The position numbers and the translations under genes are program-made. A stretch of 64,000 bases of DNA. Source: Mesorhizobium sp. GTDB taxonomy: Bacteria > Pseudomonadota > Alphaproteobacteria > Rhizobiales > Rhizobiaceae. The notes below the pieces were generated by a model. That model ran no database searches. It worked only from the letters and a program-made list of their open reading frames with translations, and was not told the origin of the DNA. Positions within the stretch are counted from its first letter, which is position 1, and each line of letters begins with the position of its first letter. The stretch spans positions 62,001 to 126,000 of the forward strand of contig SAQE01000008.1 of assembly GCA_004020545.1 (NCBI GenBank), written 5' to 3'. Of the stretch, positions 1-7,991 are shown piece by piece.

Positions 1-63
1 GCAGCGCATCAAGAACAGCATCTCCGCGCCGCTCAGCGAGAGGACCCTAGACCAGTTCCTCAT
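1..63 (-). CDS. Lasso peptide B2 leader peptidase, N-terminal fragment
   Basis: Partial gene: only the first 21 codons are in the window, and the rest lies left of base 1. The ATG (complement of 61-63) overlaps the 3' end of the RRE gene by 17 bases, which implies translational coupling. The visible residues read MRNWSRVLSLSGAEMLFLMR. I recognise the start LSLSGAE as typical of lasso B2 proteins, transglutaminase-fold cysteine peptidases that remove the leader. The catalytic Cys-His-Asp part is not visible, so the call rests on this N-terminus and on its place directly after precursor and RRE genes. Confidence 0.72.
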   Translation of the reverse strand, partial: MRNWSRVLSLSGAEMLFLMRC

Positions 64-346
64 GGTGGAGCCTCGCAAGCCCAGCTTCGATCAGCCCCTT
101 GAGCAGGCCCTCGACATCGGCCTTGCAGCGCCCGGCATCGACATCGTAGCGCGCAAGCATGGCGTTTCTTATGTCGAGGATCGACCGCGGCTCCTGGATA
201 AGCTCCCAGATGTAGGCACCGACGCCGTTCAGGCTGTAATAGATGTTGGACTTGAGATGGAGCAGCGCCAGTCCGTTGCCGAATTCGCAGGCCACCGCAT
301 CGTCGGTCGCGACCACGCGGTCGTGGTCAGATGGGTTCCAGTGCAT
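47..346 (-). CDS. Lasso peptide B1 protein (PqqD-like RRE)
   Basis: A 99-residue PqqD-fold protein. Such stand-alone RiPP recognition elements bind the precursor leader and present it to the B2 peptidase. The central segment YYSLNGVGAYIWELI and the helical C-terminal half match the usual PqqD/lasso B1 pattern. The length is typical of the family. The ATG at 346 has a GAGG ribosome site at 354-357. It lies downstream of the lasso precursor gene, separated by 158 bases that contain a strong hairpin, and overlaps the following B2 start. This gives the order A-B1-B2 on the minus strand. Confidence 0.9.
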   Translation of the reverse strand: MHWNPSDHDRVVATDDAVACEFGNGLALLHLKSNIYYSLNGVGAYIWELIQEPRSILDIRNAMLARYDVDAGRCKADVEGLLKGLIEAGLARLHHEELV

Positions 347-422
347 CCTAAAACCTCATTGTTGAACGCCACGCGTCTTCAAGCCTGTCCGGATCGGTTG
401 CCTGCGATCGCCGGAAAAGGAA

Positions 423-446
423 GCCGGGGGAACAGGGTCCCCCGGC
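423..446 (-). promoter_or_regulatory. Strong hairpin between lasso precursor and B1 genes
   Basis: A perfect 9-bp stem, GCCGGGGGA with TCCCCCGGC, encloses a 6-base loop. It lies in the transcript between the precursor stop and the B1 start. There is no U-tract, so it is more likely an RNA-stabilising or attenuating element that raises precursor over enzyme expression than a full terminator. A weaker 5-bp stem (460-476) lies beside it. Confidence 0.6.
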
Positions 447-504
447 CCATCTGTTCAAAGGGGCGCCCGGAGCCCCAACTCCGACATGCCGGACGCCCTC
501 AACC

Positions 505-657
505 TCAAGAGAAGGTAAGCTGGTCGAAAGGCGTGTGCGCGGGAAATGCCGCGTCCAGCGCCGTCGTACCAGCGCCGCCCTGCGTGATCGTTTCGATCGA
601 GCCGTGAACCGTCAGGCTGGGGGCCTCGTACTCCTGCTTCTCAACATTCTGTTCCAT
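505..657 (-). CDS. Lasso peptide precursor (class II, Gly1-Asp9 ring predicted)
   Basis: A 50-residue precursor with the complete lasso leader pattern YxxPxLxxxGxxxxxTx: Tyr10, Pro13, Leu15, Gly19 and Thr25, the conserved penultimate leader residue. Cleavage after Gln26 would release a 24-residue core that starts GGAGTTALD and continues AAFPAHTPFDQLTFS. Asp9 of the core is correctly placed to close a nine-residue macrolactam with Gly1, leaving a 15-residue tail. The last residue is Ser, the residue phosphorylated in paeninodin-type lasso peptides. A ribosome site, GGAGAG (complement of 662-667), lies 4 bases before the ATG. The B1 and B2 genes follow on the same strand. The cyclase is not in the window. 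The fit to the leader rule and to the neighbours makes the call strong. Confidence 0.92.
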   Translation of the reverse strand: MEQNVEKQEYEAPSLTVHGSIETITQGGAGTTALDAAFPAHTPFDQLTFS

Positions 658-1158
658 TCTACTCTCCAATTAAGACTGGAAGCGGCTTCAGAATGCCGCC
701 AGCATATTGCTATGCTGCGTTGCAATTGCTGCATGGCAGCATTTATGAGTCAAGCCTGATTTACCAGGCATTAATCAATTCTTGGTTGTGCCTGCCGTCA
801 TCGATGATGAAGTCGCGGACGTTTCCATTTTGGGCAGACGTGGTCCGGCGGTGTAGCGCCGGATTTTGCCGTTTAAGTAAGTATATGAAATTATTGTGAT
901 AATTTGAAAGACTCAAATACCTAGCTTACGATCGTGAGGAAGGATGCTGCAGAAAATAGCGCCTGCCAGGCCGCACCGCCGCAGTCCGCGCCGTCTTCAA
1001 AAGTGATCGGAAAGCCGGCGAATCTGAACGCGGAGGTTGCAGAGGCCAGGCTGCCTCGGAGCGCGCTGGATGGCCGTCCAGATTTTTGGCGATGCTTTTC
1101 TTCGCAGTTGCGGTATAAACACCGCCGCGGGCGGTTTTTGCGGAGAACGACATCGGGC
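658..1158. other. Divergent intergenic region, lasso precursor / nucleotidyltransferase
   Basis: About 500 bases separate the two divergent genes. The part from 700 to 930 is visibly richer in A and T than the flanks and holds the PhaR-like boxes. The stretch 934-1158 is open in the frame of the nucleotidyltransferase, but its translation is basic and low in recognisable structure. I treat it as leader sequence, not protein. No RNA gene was recognised. Confidence 0.5.
713..724 (-). promoter_or_regulatory. PhaR/AniA-like box upstream of lasso precursor
   Basis: On the minus strand the site reads TGCAACGCAGCA, an exact match to TGCRNYGCASMA, which I recall as the published PhaR consensus of Bradyrhizobium. 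It lies 56 bases upstream of the precursor start. A second copy with one mismatch, TGCATGGCAGCA, sits at 730-741 and forms a dyad with TGCTGC. A rhizobial -35-like CTTGAC (complement of 749-754) is just upstream, but I see no convincing -10. Regulation by PhaR/AniA is inferred from the motif only. Confidence 0.4.
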
Positions 1159-2316
1159 ATGGCCGTGCAGGATGCTTCTTACGACAGGCTGCGTGCGGCC
1201 GGCTGCGCCGACGAAGTCGCCTATGTGCAGGCCTGTCTGCGGCTGTTCTTCAATCCGGCTGCGAGTGCCGCCGGTCATGGCGACATGCCGGCTCCGGCAA
1301 TCTCCGCATCCAACGTCGCCGACATTGCGAGACTGAACAAGGTCGCGGTCTTCCTGCTCAAAGCTCTCTCACGCGGGGCGGCTGGCGCCGCGCCTGCCGA
1401 GTTGCTGGCATGGCTCGATGGTTATCGCCGGCGCACCATGTCGATGAACGCCGCCTGCATCGGCGATTCGATCGCCATCCATAGGGTGCTGCGGGGCAAC
1501 CAGATCGATTTCGTCTTCCTGAAGGGGCCGCTGCAGCAGCAATTGCTCTATGGCGATCATTTCATGAAGCCGTCCGGCGACGTCGACATCCTGGTTTCGC
1601 CGTCCGGTTTCACCGCCGCCCGCGAGGCCCTGCGCTCGGTCGGCTACGAGGTCGCCGGCAAGTCGCGCTCGGTCTGGTGGGTGCGCTTCCTCGGCGAGCA
1701 GCACATGGTCCGCGACGACGGCGTGCGGGCTGCCACGGTCGATCTCCACTACCGGCTGCAGCAGCCGGGCTCGCCGAGCCCGCGCGACATCGACGGCTTC
1801 CTGCGCCGCAAGCGTCAGGTCGAGATTGCCGGAACCGGCATGCCTTTGATTTCGGCGTCCGACATGTTGCTCTTGTCCTGCATCAGCGTGGCCAAGGCCT
1901 TCTTCAACCGCGAGCCTTGCGCCGGCTATGTCTGCGACGTCAGAGCCGCGGCCAGCCGGCTGAGCGAAGCCGAACAGCAGAAGGTGCTTGACCACGCCGC
2001 CGGGCAGGGGCTGGCCGATACGCTGCTGCTCGGCCTGCGCGCGGCCGATGTTCTGCTTGGCGGCACTGCCACACTGCTCTCGGACCGCGCCACCCGGATC
2101 CTGGCGCGCATCGCCAATGCCGACCTCTTCCACATGGTGATCGCGCCCTGGCTGTCGTCGCTGCGCTGGCCGCAGCGGCGGACGGTGCTGTGGGAGCTCT
2201 GCGGCCGCGAGCCCGTGCGCTATCTGACCGAAGCCGGATGGGCGGCCTCCGCGGATCTCAGCCGGCGCATCTTCGAGCGGCCGGGCGCCTCCGTGCAAGT
2301 GCGGGGCAACGGATGA
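1159..2316 (+). CDS. Lasso-associated nucleotidyltransferase family protein
   Basis: A 385-residue protein of the NTP_transf_5 type often found in lasso peptide loci. The nucleotidyltransferase core is visible as FVFLKGP, then SGDVDILV with the metal-binding Asp pair, then a helix ending in GYEV. These loci are known to carry such genes, but the substrate is generally unproven; nucleotidylation of the peptide or a partner is inference. I chose the ATG at 1159 because the family-like helix starts there. The frame stays open back to 934, but that part looks non-coding. A homologue with the same KGP and DxD motifs occurs at 28506-29531 in the second RiPP locus. Confidence 0.75.
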   Translation: MAVQDASYDRLRAAGCADEVAYVQACLRLFFNPAASAAGHGDMPAPAISASNVADIARLNKVAVFLLKALSRGAAGAAPAELLAWLDGYRRRTMSMNAACIGDSIAIHRVLRGNQIDFVFLKGPLQQQLLYGDHFMKPSGDVDILVSPSGFTAAREALRSVGYEVAGKSRSVWWVRFLGEQHMVRDDGVRAATVDLHYRLQQPGSPSPRDIDGFLRRKRQVEIAGTGMPLISASDMLLLSCISVAKAFFNREPCAGYVCDVRAAASRLSEAEQQKVLDHAAGQGLADTLLLGLRAADVLLGGTATLLSDRATRILARIANADLFHMVIAPWLSSLRWPQRRTVLWELCGREPVRYLTEAGWAASADLSRRIFERPGASVQVRGNG

Positions 2317-2387
2317 AGACCGGTTTTGCATTCAAGGTCATGGGCAAGATCATGGGGCAAACTGTCACTCATGCAATTGAAAGGTGA
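2313..2387 (+). CDS. Possible 24-residue micro-ORF
   Basis: ATGA overlaps the stop of the nucleotidyltransferase gene, and the frame encodes MKTGFAFKVMGKIMGQTVTH followed by AIER before TGA. It ends three bases before the next glycosyltransferase ATG, so it joins the two genes by tight coupling. It has no good ribosome site of its own, and the peptide is basic and mildly amphipathic. It may be a translated leader for the glycosyltransferase or chance. No function is assigned. Confidence 0.25.
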   Translation: MKTGFAFKVMGKIMGQTVTHAIER

Positions 2388-2390
2388 ACC

Positions 2391-3407
2391 ATGCCTGTGA
2401 CGACCCCCAGGGTCTGCGTCATCATCGCCGCCCGCAATGCGGCGCGCACCATACCGGTCGCCATCGCTTCGGCCCTGCGCGAGCCCGAGGTGGCCGAAGT
2501 CGTCGTGGTCGACGACGCCTCGACCGACGATACGCAACATGTGGCGCGCGCCGCCGACGACGGCAGTGGCAGGCTTTCGGTGATGCGTCTCGACGTCAAC
2601 CGAGGTCCGTCCTTCGCCCGCAACGCCGCGATCAAGGCCTCCGTTTCGCCTTTCCTCAGTATCCTCGACGCTGACGATTTCTTCCTTGAGGGCCGCTTCC
2701 GCCGGCTGTTCGCCAGCGCCGACTGGGATTTCGCCGCCGACAACATCATGCTGATCAGGGACGATGCGGCGAGCGACCTTACCAAGGTCGCGGCTCCGTC
2801 CTTCGCGCCCGAACCGCAGTTCCTCGATTTCGAGGGTTTCGTCGAAGGCAATATTTCCCGCCGCCGCGTCCTGCGTGGCGAACTGGGCTTCCTCAAGCCT
2901 GTGATCAGCCGGGCATTCCTTGAGCGCCACGGGCTGAGCTATGACGAAAACCTGCGGCTCGGCGAGGATTACGAGCTCTATGCGCGCGCGGTCGCCTGTG
3001 GAGCGCGTTTCAAAATCATCAAGTCCTGCGGCTACGGCGCAATCGTGCGCGCCGATTCGCTGAGCGGCCGCCATAGGACGCAGGATCTGAAGCGCCTTGC
3101 CGATGCCGACCTGGCGCTGCTGGCGCTGGGCAACCTGCCGGAAGGCTCGAAGGCTGCGTTGCGGCGCCACGAACGCCATGTGCGCGACAAATACCGGCTG
3201 CGCAATTTCCTCGATGTGAAGGCGGAGCGCGGCTTGGCGTCGGCCGCCGCCTATGCCTTTGCCAGCCAGTCCAATCTGATCCCGATCATTCGCGGCGTGG
3301 CCGCCGACAAGCTGGACGCGCTGTTCCGCCGCACCGGCATTGCTGCAAAGCAGCAAGTGCCTGCGATGCGCTTCCTGATGGCTGTGACAAGTGCTGCGAA
3401 AGAGTGA
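2391..3407 (+). CDS. Family 2 glycosyltransferase, ExoO/ExoU-like
   Basis: A 338-residue cytoplasmic GT-A glycosyltransferase. It begins VCVIIAARNAARTIPVAI and has VVVVDDASTDDT (nucleotide binding) and the metal-binding LDADD near residue 90. The acceptor-side motif LRLGEDYELY matches the paralogue ExoO in this window (LRIGEDYILL), and both share a FLKP/YLKP-type segment. It probably transfers one sugar to a lipid-linked oligosaccharide on the inner membrane. The ribosome site AAAGGTGA precedes the ATG. It lies between the lasso-linked nucleotidyltransferase and the exoK region, so either association is possible. Polysaccharide work is the more likely. Confidence 0.8.
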   Translation: MPVTTPRVCVIIAARNAARTIPVAIASALREPEVAEVVVVDDASTDDTQHVARAADDGSGRLSVMRLDVNRGPSFARNAAIKASVSPFLSILDADDFFLEGRFRRLFASADWDFAADNIMLIRDDAASDLTKVAAPSFAPEPQFLDFEGFVEGNISRRRVLRGELGFLKPVISRAFLERHGLSYDENLRLGEDYELYARAVACGARFKIIKSCGYGAIVRADSLSGRHRTQDLKRLADADLALLALGNLPEGSKAALRRHERHVRDKYRLRNFLDVKAERGLASAAAYAFASQSNLIPIIRGVAADKLDALFRRTGIAAKQQVPAMRFLMAVTSAAKE

Positions 3408-3532
3408 TCCTTCGCAGCTCCGGCGGCCAGCCATTTTCTAAAAAAATCCGCATTCCGAAACTACGCGGTTGCCTACTTGCCCCGAGAATGGCAGTCTATG
3501 TTGCGGTGCAGCAATTCCGAAAGGCCGATCGA

Positions 3533-4054
3533 ATGGCTTCGATTTTTGGCTTCAGATCCAGGGACCCGGCCCGCGACCGGCAGACCGATCTCCAGCGACT
3601 GGATCGTCTGGCGAAGCTGTTCGACCAGATCGGCGCCGAGATCGAGGCGGAGAAGACCGGGCTGGAGAATCGCTACCGGTCGACGGCAGCCAACGCGGCC
3701 TTCCTGGTCGAGGCCATGGAGAATGGCTCCGCGTCGACAGATAAGTCGTCGGACGTCAGCGCGATGACCGGCGCGATCCTGAATTACGAGCGGCGCATCG
3801 CCGAACTCGCCCGACAGAAAGGCCTGATGAAGGAACTACGCCATTCGCTTGACGCGATCGTCGATGAAGGTGCTGAGCAGGCCAGAGCGGCCGTAGGATT
3901 GGCGAGGTCGGCGCTGAAAGGCACGTCAACGCACGCGTCGTCGGTACCAGACAACAGAGGAGTTCAAAGGGCAGAGGATCAGAAGCGGCTCGCCGGAGGC
4001 GGGCCAGGAATGACTTTGGGTTGGGGCGGACAACACAAGGTGAGTTTGTTATGA
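3533..4054 (+). CDS. Hypothetical coiled-coil protein
   Basis: A 173-residue soluble protein not recognised from a named family. It starts MASIFGFRSRDPARDRQ, then runs through about 110 charged, heptad-like residues (LQRLDRLAKLFDQIGAEIEAEK and similar) that predict coiled coil, and ends in a disordered Gly-rich tail. There is no signal peptide or membrane segment. The start at 3533 is chosen because the upstream codons back to 3404 look non-coding. Its stop overlaps the exoK start (ATGA), so the two are probably co-translated, which ties it to the polysaccharide locus. Confidence 0.6.
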   Translation: MASIFGFRSRDPARDRQTDLQRLDRLAKLFDQIGAEIEAEKTGLENRYRSTAANAAFLVEAMENGSASTDKSSDVSAMTGAILNYERRIAELARQKGLMKELRHSLDAIVDEGAEQARAAVGLARSALKGTSTHASSVPDNRGVQRAEDQKRLAGGGPGMTLGWGGQHKVSLL

Positions 4055-4938
4055 ACGCAGATCCCAACAACACCACGACCGCGGCGGCTTGCGGCATGTC
4101 GCGCGCGCACCCGAATGGGCCGCGTAGCTTTTGGCTAAGCCTCGCAAGCGCGCTGCTCGCAGTTACAGCAGCCGTTTTGGCGGTCCCGCATTCGGCGTAT
4201 GCCGAGGATGCGCATGCGCAGGACATGCAAAGCGCGCCGTCCTTCGTCGACAATTTCTCGAATTTCGACCGTTCGCGCTGGTACGTCTCCGACGGCTGGA
4301 GCAACGGCAATCACCAGAACTGTATCTGGTCGAAGGATCTGGTCCGGCTTTCCGACGGAGTGCTTTCGCTCGGCTTCGAAAAACGCAAGCTCAAGGATCG
4401 CGAGTTCGCCTGCGCCGAGCTGCAGACGAAGCAGCGCTATGGCTACGGCGTCTATGAGGCGCGCATGAAGACGGACACCGGATCCGGCCTCAATGCTGCC
4501 TTTTTCACCTATATCGGGCCGCAGGACAAAAAGCCCTGGGACGAGATCGACTTCGAGGTGCTCACCAAGGATCCGTCGAAAGTCCAGGTCAACAGCTACA
4601 TCCAGGGCAAGCCGAAGAACGGCAAGCTGGTCGATGTCGAGGGCGGCGCCGACAAGGGCTTCAACGACTACGGCTTCGTCTGGGAGAAGGATCGGCTGCG
4701 CTGGTATGTCAACGGCAAGCTGGTCAACGAGGTGACCAATCCGGACGAATTGCCGACCAATCCGCAGAAGATCTTCTTCAGCCTGTGGGGTAGCGATAAG
4801 CTGACCAACTGGATGGGCGCCTTCGCCGATCCCGGCCGCAAGGTGACCATGCAGGTCAAGCGCGTCGCCTTCACCGCTTTGGGCCAGCCATGCCAATTCC
4901 CGGAATCGCTGGCTTGCACCATAACTAACAGCAACTAG
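4051..4938 (+). CDS. exoK: Secreted endo-beta-glycanase ExoK (GH16)
   Basis: A 295-residue secreted glycoside hydrolase of family 16. An N-terminal region with a hydrophobic segment (about residues 30-50, SLASALLAVTAAVLAV) ends at a likely signal-peptidase site near AYAEDA. The catalytic motif WDEIDFEV gives Glu165 (nucleophile), Asp167 and Glu169 (acid/base). ExoK in Sinorhizobium trims nascent succinoglycan to lower its length, and the same role on this strain's polymer is inferred. The start is the ATG at 4051 with AAGGTGAG upstream and a 4-base overlap with the preceding gene. A RIME-like palindrome follows directly after the stop. Confidence 0.9.
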   Translation: MNADPNNTTTAAACGMSRAHPNGPRSFWLSLASALLAVTAAVLAVPHSAYAEDAHAQDMQSAPSFVDNFSNFDRSRWYVSDGWSNGNHQNCIWSKDLVRLSDGVLSLGFEKRKLKDREFACAELQTKQRYGYGVYEARMKTDTGSGLNAAFFTYIGPQDKKPWDEIDFEVLTKDPSKVQVNSYIQGKPKNGKLVDVEGGADKGFNDYGFVWEKDRLRWYVNGKLVNEVTNPDELPTNPQKIFFSLWGSDKLTNWMGAFADPGRKVTMQVKRVAFTALGQPCQFPESLACTITNSN

Positions 4939-5009
4939 GGCATGATCCCGAACCGAAGGTCATCCGATTTTTGCTTCGCTGACCTACGGTTCGGATATGA
5001 TCATGCTCT
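4937..5009. repeat. RIME-like intergenic palindrome
   Basis: A 73-base imperfect palindrome with outer arms AGGGCATGATC and GATCATGCTCT, and inner arms GAACCG..GGTCA and TGACC..CGGTTC. The outer arms match the ends of rhizobial intergenic mosaic elements as I remember them. It starts in the last base pair of the exoK stop and may act as the exoK 3' structure. Confidence 0.75.
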
Positions 5010-5048
5010 AACGAATTAACCCGGGCTGGCCCCGGGGATATCTGAACT

Positions 5049-5073
5049 GGCCGGGTCGTTTTGCGGCCCGGCC
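5049..5073 (+). promoter_or_regulatory. Hairpin in the ugd leader
   Basis: Arms GGCCGGG and CCCGGCC form a perfect 7-bp stem around an 11-base loop, ending 20 bases before the ugd ATG. It could be a terminator remnant for read-through from exoK or a translational control element. No U-tract follows. Confidence 0.4.
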
Positions 5074-5093
5074 TTAAACAGGAATAGAACCAA

Positions 5094-6425
5094 ATGAATT
5101 TGACGGTGTTTGGAATTGGCTATGTCGGTCTCGTCCAGGCTGCGGTGCTTGCGGAGGTCGGGCACGAGGTGGTGTGCGTCGACATCGACGAGGCGAAGGT
5201 GGAGCGGCTCAACCAGGGCTTCATCCCGATTTTCGAACCCGGCCTCGAAGCGGTCGTCAAGGAGAACCACGCCGCCGGCCGCATACGCTTCACCACCGAT
5301 GCAACCGCGGCCATCAAGCATGGCCAGATCCAGATGATCGCGGTCGGCACGCCGCCCGGCGAGGATGGCTCGGCCGACCTGAAATACGTGCTTGCGGTCG
5401 CCGAAGCCATCGGCCGCGAGATGGACGCGCCAAAGATCATCGTCGGCAAATCGACCGTGCCGGTCGGCACCTGCGAGAAGATCAAGGCGAAGATCGCCGA
5501 GACGCTGAAAAAGCGCGGCCGCGAGGATCTGACCTTCGACGTCGCTTCGAACCCGGAATTCCTCAAGGAAGGCTCGGCGGTCGCCGACTGCATGAAGCCG
5601 GACCGCATCATCGTCGGCACATCGAGCGAGGACACCGAGGCGGTGATGCGCGAGCTCTACGCGCCGTTCAACCGCAACCACGAGAAGATGATCGTGATGG
5701 ACGTGCGCAGCGCCGAATTCACCAAATATGCCGCCAACTGCATGCTGGCGACCAAGATCAGCTTCATGAACGAGATGGCCAATCTCGCCGAGCAGTTGGG
5801 CGCCGACATCGAGGAGGTGCGCAAGGGTATCGGCAGTGATCCGCGCATCGGCTACCACTTCATCTATCCCGGCCTCGGCTATGGCGGCTCCTGCTTTCCC
5901 AAGGATGTGCGCGCGCTGATCAAGACTGCCGAGGGCGTCAAGTTCGACGCCAAGCTGCTGCGCGCCGTCGAAGAGCGCAACAACGCGCAGAAATCGGTGC
6001 TGTTCGACAAGGTCGACCGCTATTTCCAGGGCAGTCTCAAGGGCAAGACCTTTGCAGTCTGGGGGCTCGCCTTCAAGCCGAATACCGACGACATGCGCGA
6101 GGCCCCGTCGCGCACGCTGATGGAGGCGTTGTGGGCGGCCGGCGCCAAGGTGCAGGCCTATGATCCGGAGGCCATGCAGGAGTGCCAGGCCATTTACGGC
6201 CTGCGCGAGGACCTTCTCTTGTGCGGCACCAAGGAGGCGGCTCTGCGCGGCGCCGACGCGCTGCTGATCTGCACCGAATGGAAGAGCTTTAGGGCTCCTT
6301 CCTTCGACGCGCTCAAGGACGCGCTGACGACGCCGGTCATCTTCGACGGCCGCAACCTCTACGACCCTAAGGTCATCGCGCGCTACGGCATCGAATACCA
6401 CTCGATCGGCAGGATGGCGGCATGA
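5094..6425 (+). CDS. ugd: UDP-glucose 6-dehydrogenase
   Basis: A 443-residue cytoplasmic enzyme that oxidises UDP-glucose to UDP-glucuronate with two NAD+. The N-terminal Rossmann motif GIGYVG, the substrate motif [10 protein letters not shown] and the catalytic [10 protein letters not shown] with Cys267 are all present. The C-terminal UDP-binding domain carries [16 protein letters not shown]. The length is usual for the family. It supplies the glucuronic acid donor, so the polymer is probably acidic through uronate as in Rhizobium leguminosarum EPS. The stop overlaps a 37-codon ORF that in turn overlaps the GMC dehydrogenase gene. The rhizobial name rkpK is equivalent. Confidence 0.95.
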   Translation: MNLTVFGIGYVGLVQAAVLAEVGHEVVCVDIDEAKVERLNQGFIPIFEPGLEAVVKENHAAGRIRFTTDATAAIKHGQIQMIAVGTPPGEDGSADLKYVLAVAEAIGREMDAPKIIVGKSTVPVGTCEKIKAKIAETLKKRGREDLTFDVASNPEFLKEGSAVADCMKPDRIIVGTSSEDTEAVMRELYAPFNRNHEKMIVMDVRSAEFTKYAANCMLATKISFMNEMANLAEQLGADIEEVRKGIGSDPRIGYHFIYPGLGYGGSCFPKDVRALIKTAEGVKFDAKLLRAVEERNNAQKSVLFDKVDRYFQGSLKGKTFAVWGLAFKPNTDDMREAPSRTLMEALWAAGAKVQAYDPEAMQECQAIYGLREDLLLCGTKEAALRGADALLICTEWKSFRAPSFDALKDALTTPVIFDGRNLYDPKVIARYGIEYHSIGRMAA

Positions 6426-6535
6426 CGATGTCCGCGGCCAACGTCCCGCCAAGCGGTTCCGGCGAACGACAATGGGCCGGCAATGATGGGGGGCCGCCGA
6501 TGATCGTGCGCCTTTCGGAAAAGGGTTCGATCTGA
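6422..6535 (+). CDS. Small 37-residue ORF bridging ugd and GMC gene
   Basis: ATGA overlaps the ugd stop and TGATG overlaps the start of the next gene, so the frame is locked between two genes. The peptide runs [18 protein letters not shown], then [19 protein letters not shown]. It is polar and Gly/Pro/Ser-rich, with no membrane segment. It may be a real small protein or a coupling device that carries ribosomes from ugd to the dehydrogenase. No homologue is recognised. Confidence 0.35.
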   Translation: MTMSAANVPPSGSGERQWAGNDGGPPMIVRLSEKGSI

Positions 6536-7980
6536 TGGTGATGGACGTTCAGCCCGAACGAATCGCCAACGAGCATTTCGATCTCGTCGTCATCGGTTCC
6601 GGTTTCGGCTCGGCTTTTTTCCTGCATGAGTTCCTGAAGCGGCGCAAAGCCCGCGTCCTGGTGCTGGAATGGGGCCGCCACAACACGCATGAATGGCAGC
6701 TCAACCAGAACGCCAATACCGACATAGACGACGAAAGCACCTACAAGACCGACAACGCCGACAAGCCGTGGAACTACACGATCGGCCTCGGCGGCGGCAC
6801 CAACTGCTGGTTCGCGCAGACGCCGCGCTTCCACCCCAACGACTTCAAGCTGAAGAGCACCTACGGCGTCGGCAACGACTGGCCGATCAGCTATGACGAG
6901 CTGGAGCCGTTCTATTGCGATGCCGAGGAGGTCATGTCGATCTCCGGCGATCCCGACATGGCCCGGATGCTGCCGCGCTCGCGGCCGTTCCCGCAGCCGC
7001 CGCATCGCATGTCGGCGCCAGACCGGATGATGAAGGCGGCGCAGCCGGAGCAGCATTTCGTCATGCCGACCGCCCGCGCCCGCGTGGCGACGGCGCAGCG
7101 CACCTCATGCTGCGCCAACCTCAGGTGCTGGCTGTGTCCGGTCGACGCCAAGTTCACCGTCAACAACGGCCTGATGCACGTCTTCGAGCACGCGGACGTG
7201 TCGGTGTGCCTGGGCGCCGAAGTGCGCCGGCTCGACCATGCCGGCGATTCGGTGCGATCGGTCAGCTTCGTGCGCAACGGCAAGGAATATTCGGTCAGCG
7301 GCGACCTCGTCGTCCTCGGCGCCAATGCCATACAGAGCCCGGCGATCATGCTGCGCTCCGGGCTCGGCGGCGAGTTCGTCGGGCTCGGCCTGCACGAATC
7401 CTACGGCTGGAACTACGAGGTCTATCTCGACGGCGTCGACAATTTCGACGGCAGCACCATCACCACTGGGCTGAATTTCGGCCTTTATGACGGACCGCAT
7501 CGCGCCGAGCATGCGGCGGCGCTGGTCTATTTCGAGAACCGCTGGCAGCATGGCATGCGGGCTGAGAAAGGGCGGCTGCGGCAGGTGCTGCCGCTGGTCA
7601 TCGTCACCGAAAACCTGCTCGACCCGGAAAACCGCGTGATCCTCGATCAAAACGAGAACGCCTTCGTCAGCTTCAAGGGCGCGTCGGACTACGCAACCAA
7701 AGGCATGGCCAAGGCGCTCGAGAGGCTGCCGTCGCTGCTCAAGCCGCTGCCGGTCGAGCAGATCTTCGATCGCGGCATAAGGCCGACCGAATCGCATGTG
7801 CAGGGCACCTTGCGGATGGGCACCGGTCCGGCCGACTCGGTGGTCGACCGCGACATGATCCACCACCGGCTCCGCAACCTCATGGTTGTCGGCACCAGCA
7901 CCTATCCGAGCTGCTCCTGCGCCAACCCGAGCTTGACCGCCGCCGCCCTTTCGCTTCGGGCGGCGAGCCGGCTGGCATGA
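6535..7980 (+). CDS. GMC oxidoreductase, FAD-GDH alpha-like with Fe-S cysteines
   Basis: A 481-residue FAD enzyme of the glucose-methanol-choline family. The FAD-binding motif FDLVVIGSGFGSAFF lies at about residues 15-30, GLGGGTNCW follows, and the C-terminal active-site region carries GTLRMG and CANPSLTAAA. A cysteine group, Cys192, Cys193, Cys198 (CCx4C) and Cys201, matches the spacing I recall for the 3Fe-4S ligands of the Burkholderia FAD-dependent glucose dehydrogenase alpha subunit. It has no signal peptide; alpha subunits of that type leave the cytoplasm with a Tat-signal partner, and the next gene fits that role. It probably oxidises a sugar alcohol group for electron transfer. The cytochrome c subunit is not seen nearby. 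The substrate is unknown. Confidence 0.8.
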   Translation: MVMDVQPERIANEHFDLVVIGSGFGSAFFLHEFLKRRKARVLVLEWGRHNTHEWQLNQNANTDIDDESTYKTDNADKPWNYTIGLGGGTNCWFAQTPRFHPNDFKLKSTYGVGNDWPISYDELEPFYCDAEEVMSISGDPDMARMLPRSRPFPQPPHRMSAPDRMMKAAQPEQHFVMPTARARVATAQRTSCCANLRCWLCPVDAKFTVNNGLMHVFEHADVSVCLGAEVRRLDHAGDSVRSVSFVRNGKEYSVSGDLVVLGANAIQSPAIMLRSGLGGEFVGLGLHESYGWNYEVYLDGVDNFDGSTITTGLNFGLYDGPHRAEHAAALVYFENRWQHGMRAEKGRLRQVLPLVIVTENLLDPENRVILDQNENAFVSFKGASDYATKGMAKALERLPSLLKPLPVEQIFDRGIRPTESHVQGTLRMGTGPADSVVDRDMIHHRLRNLMVVGTSTYPSCSCANPSLTAAALSLRAASRLA

Positions 7981-7991
7981 AGGAGGGACCG

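Noticed and set aside
62..607. A 181-codon plus-strand open frame over the lasso genes
   Set aside because: It is antisense to the precursor and RRE genes, its translation shows no recognisable structure, and the minus-strand genes have motifs and ribosome sites.
934..1158. N-terminal extension of the nucleotidyltransferase
   Set aside because: The translated stretch is low in structure and precedes the family-like start at 1159; no good ribosome site supports it.
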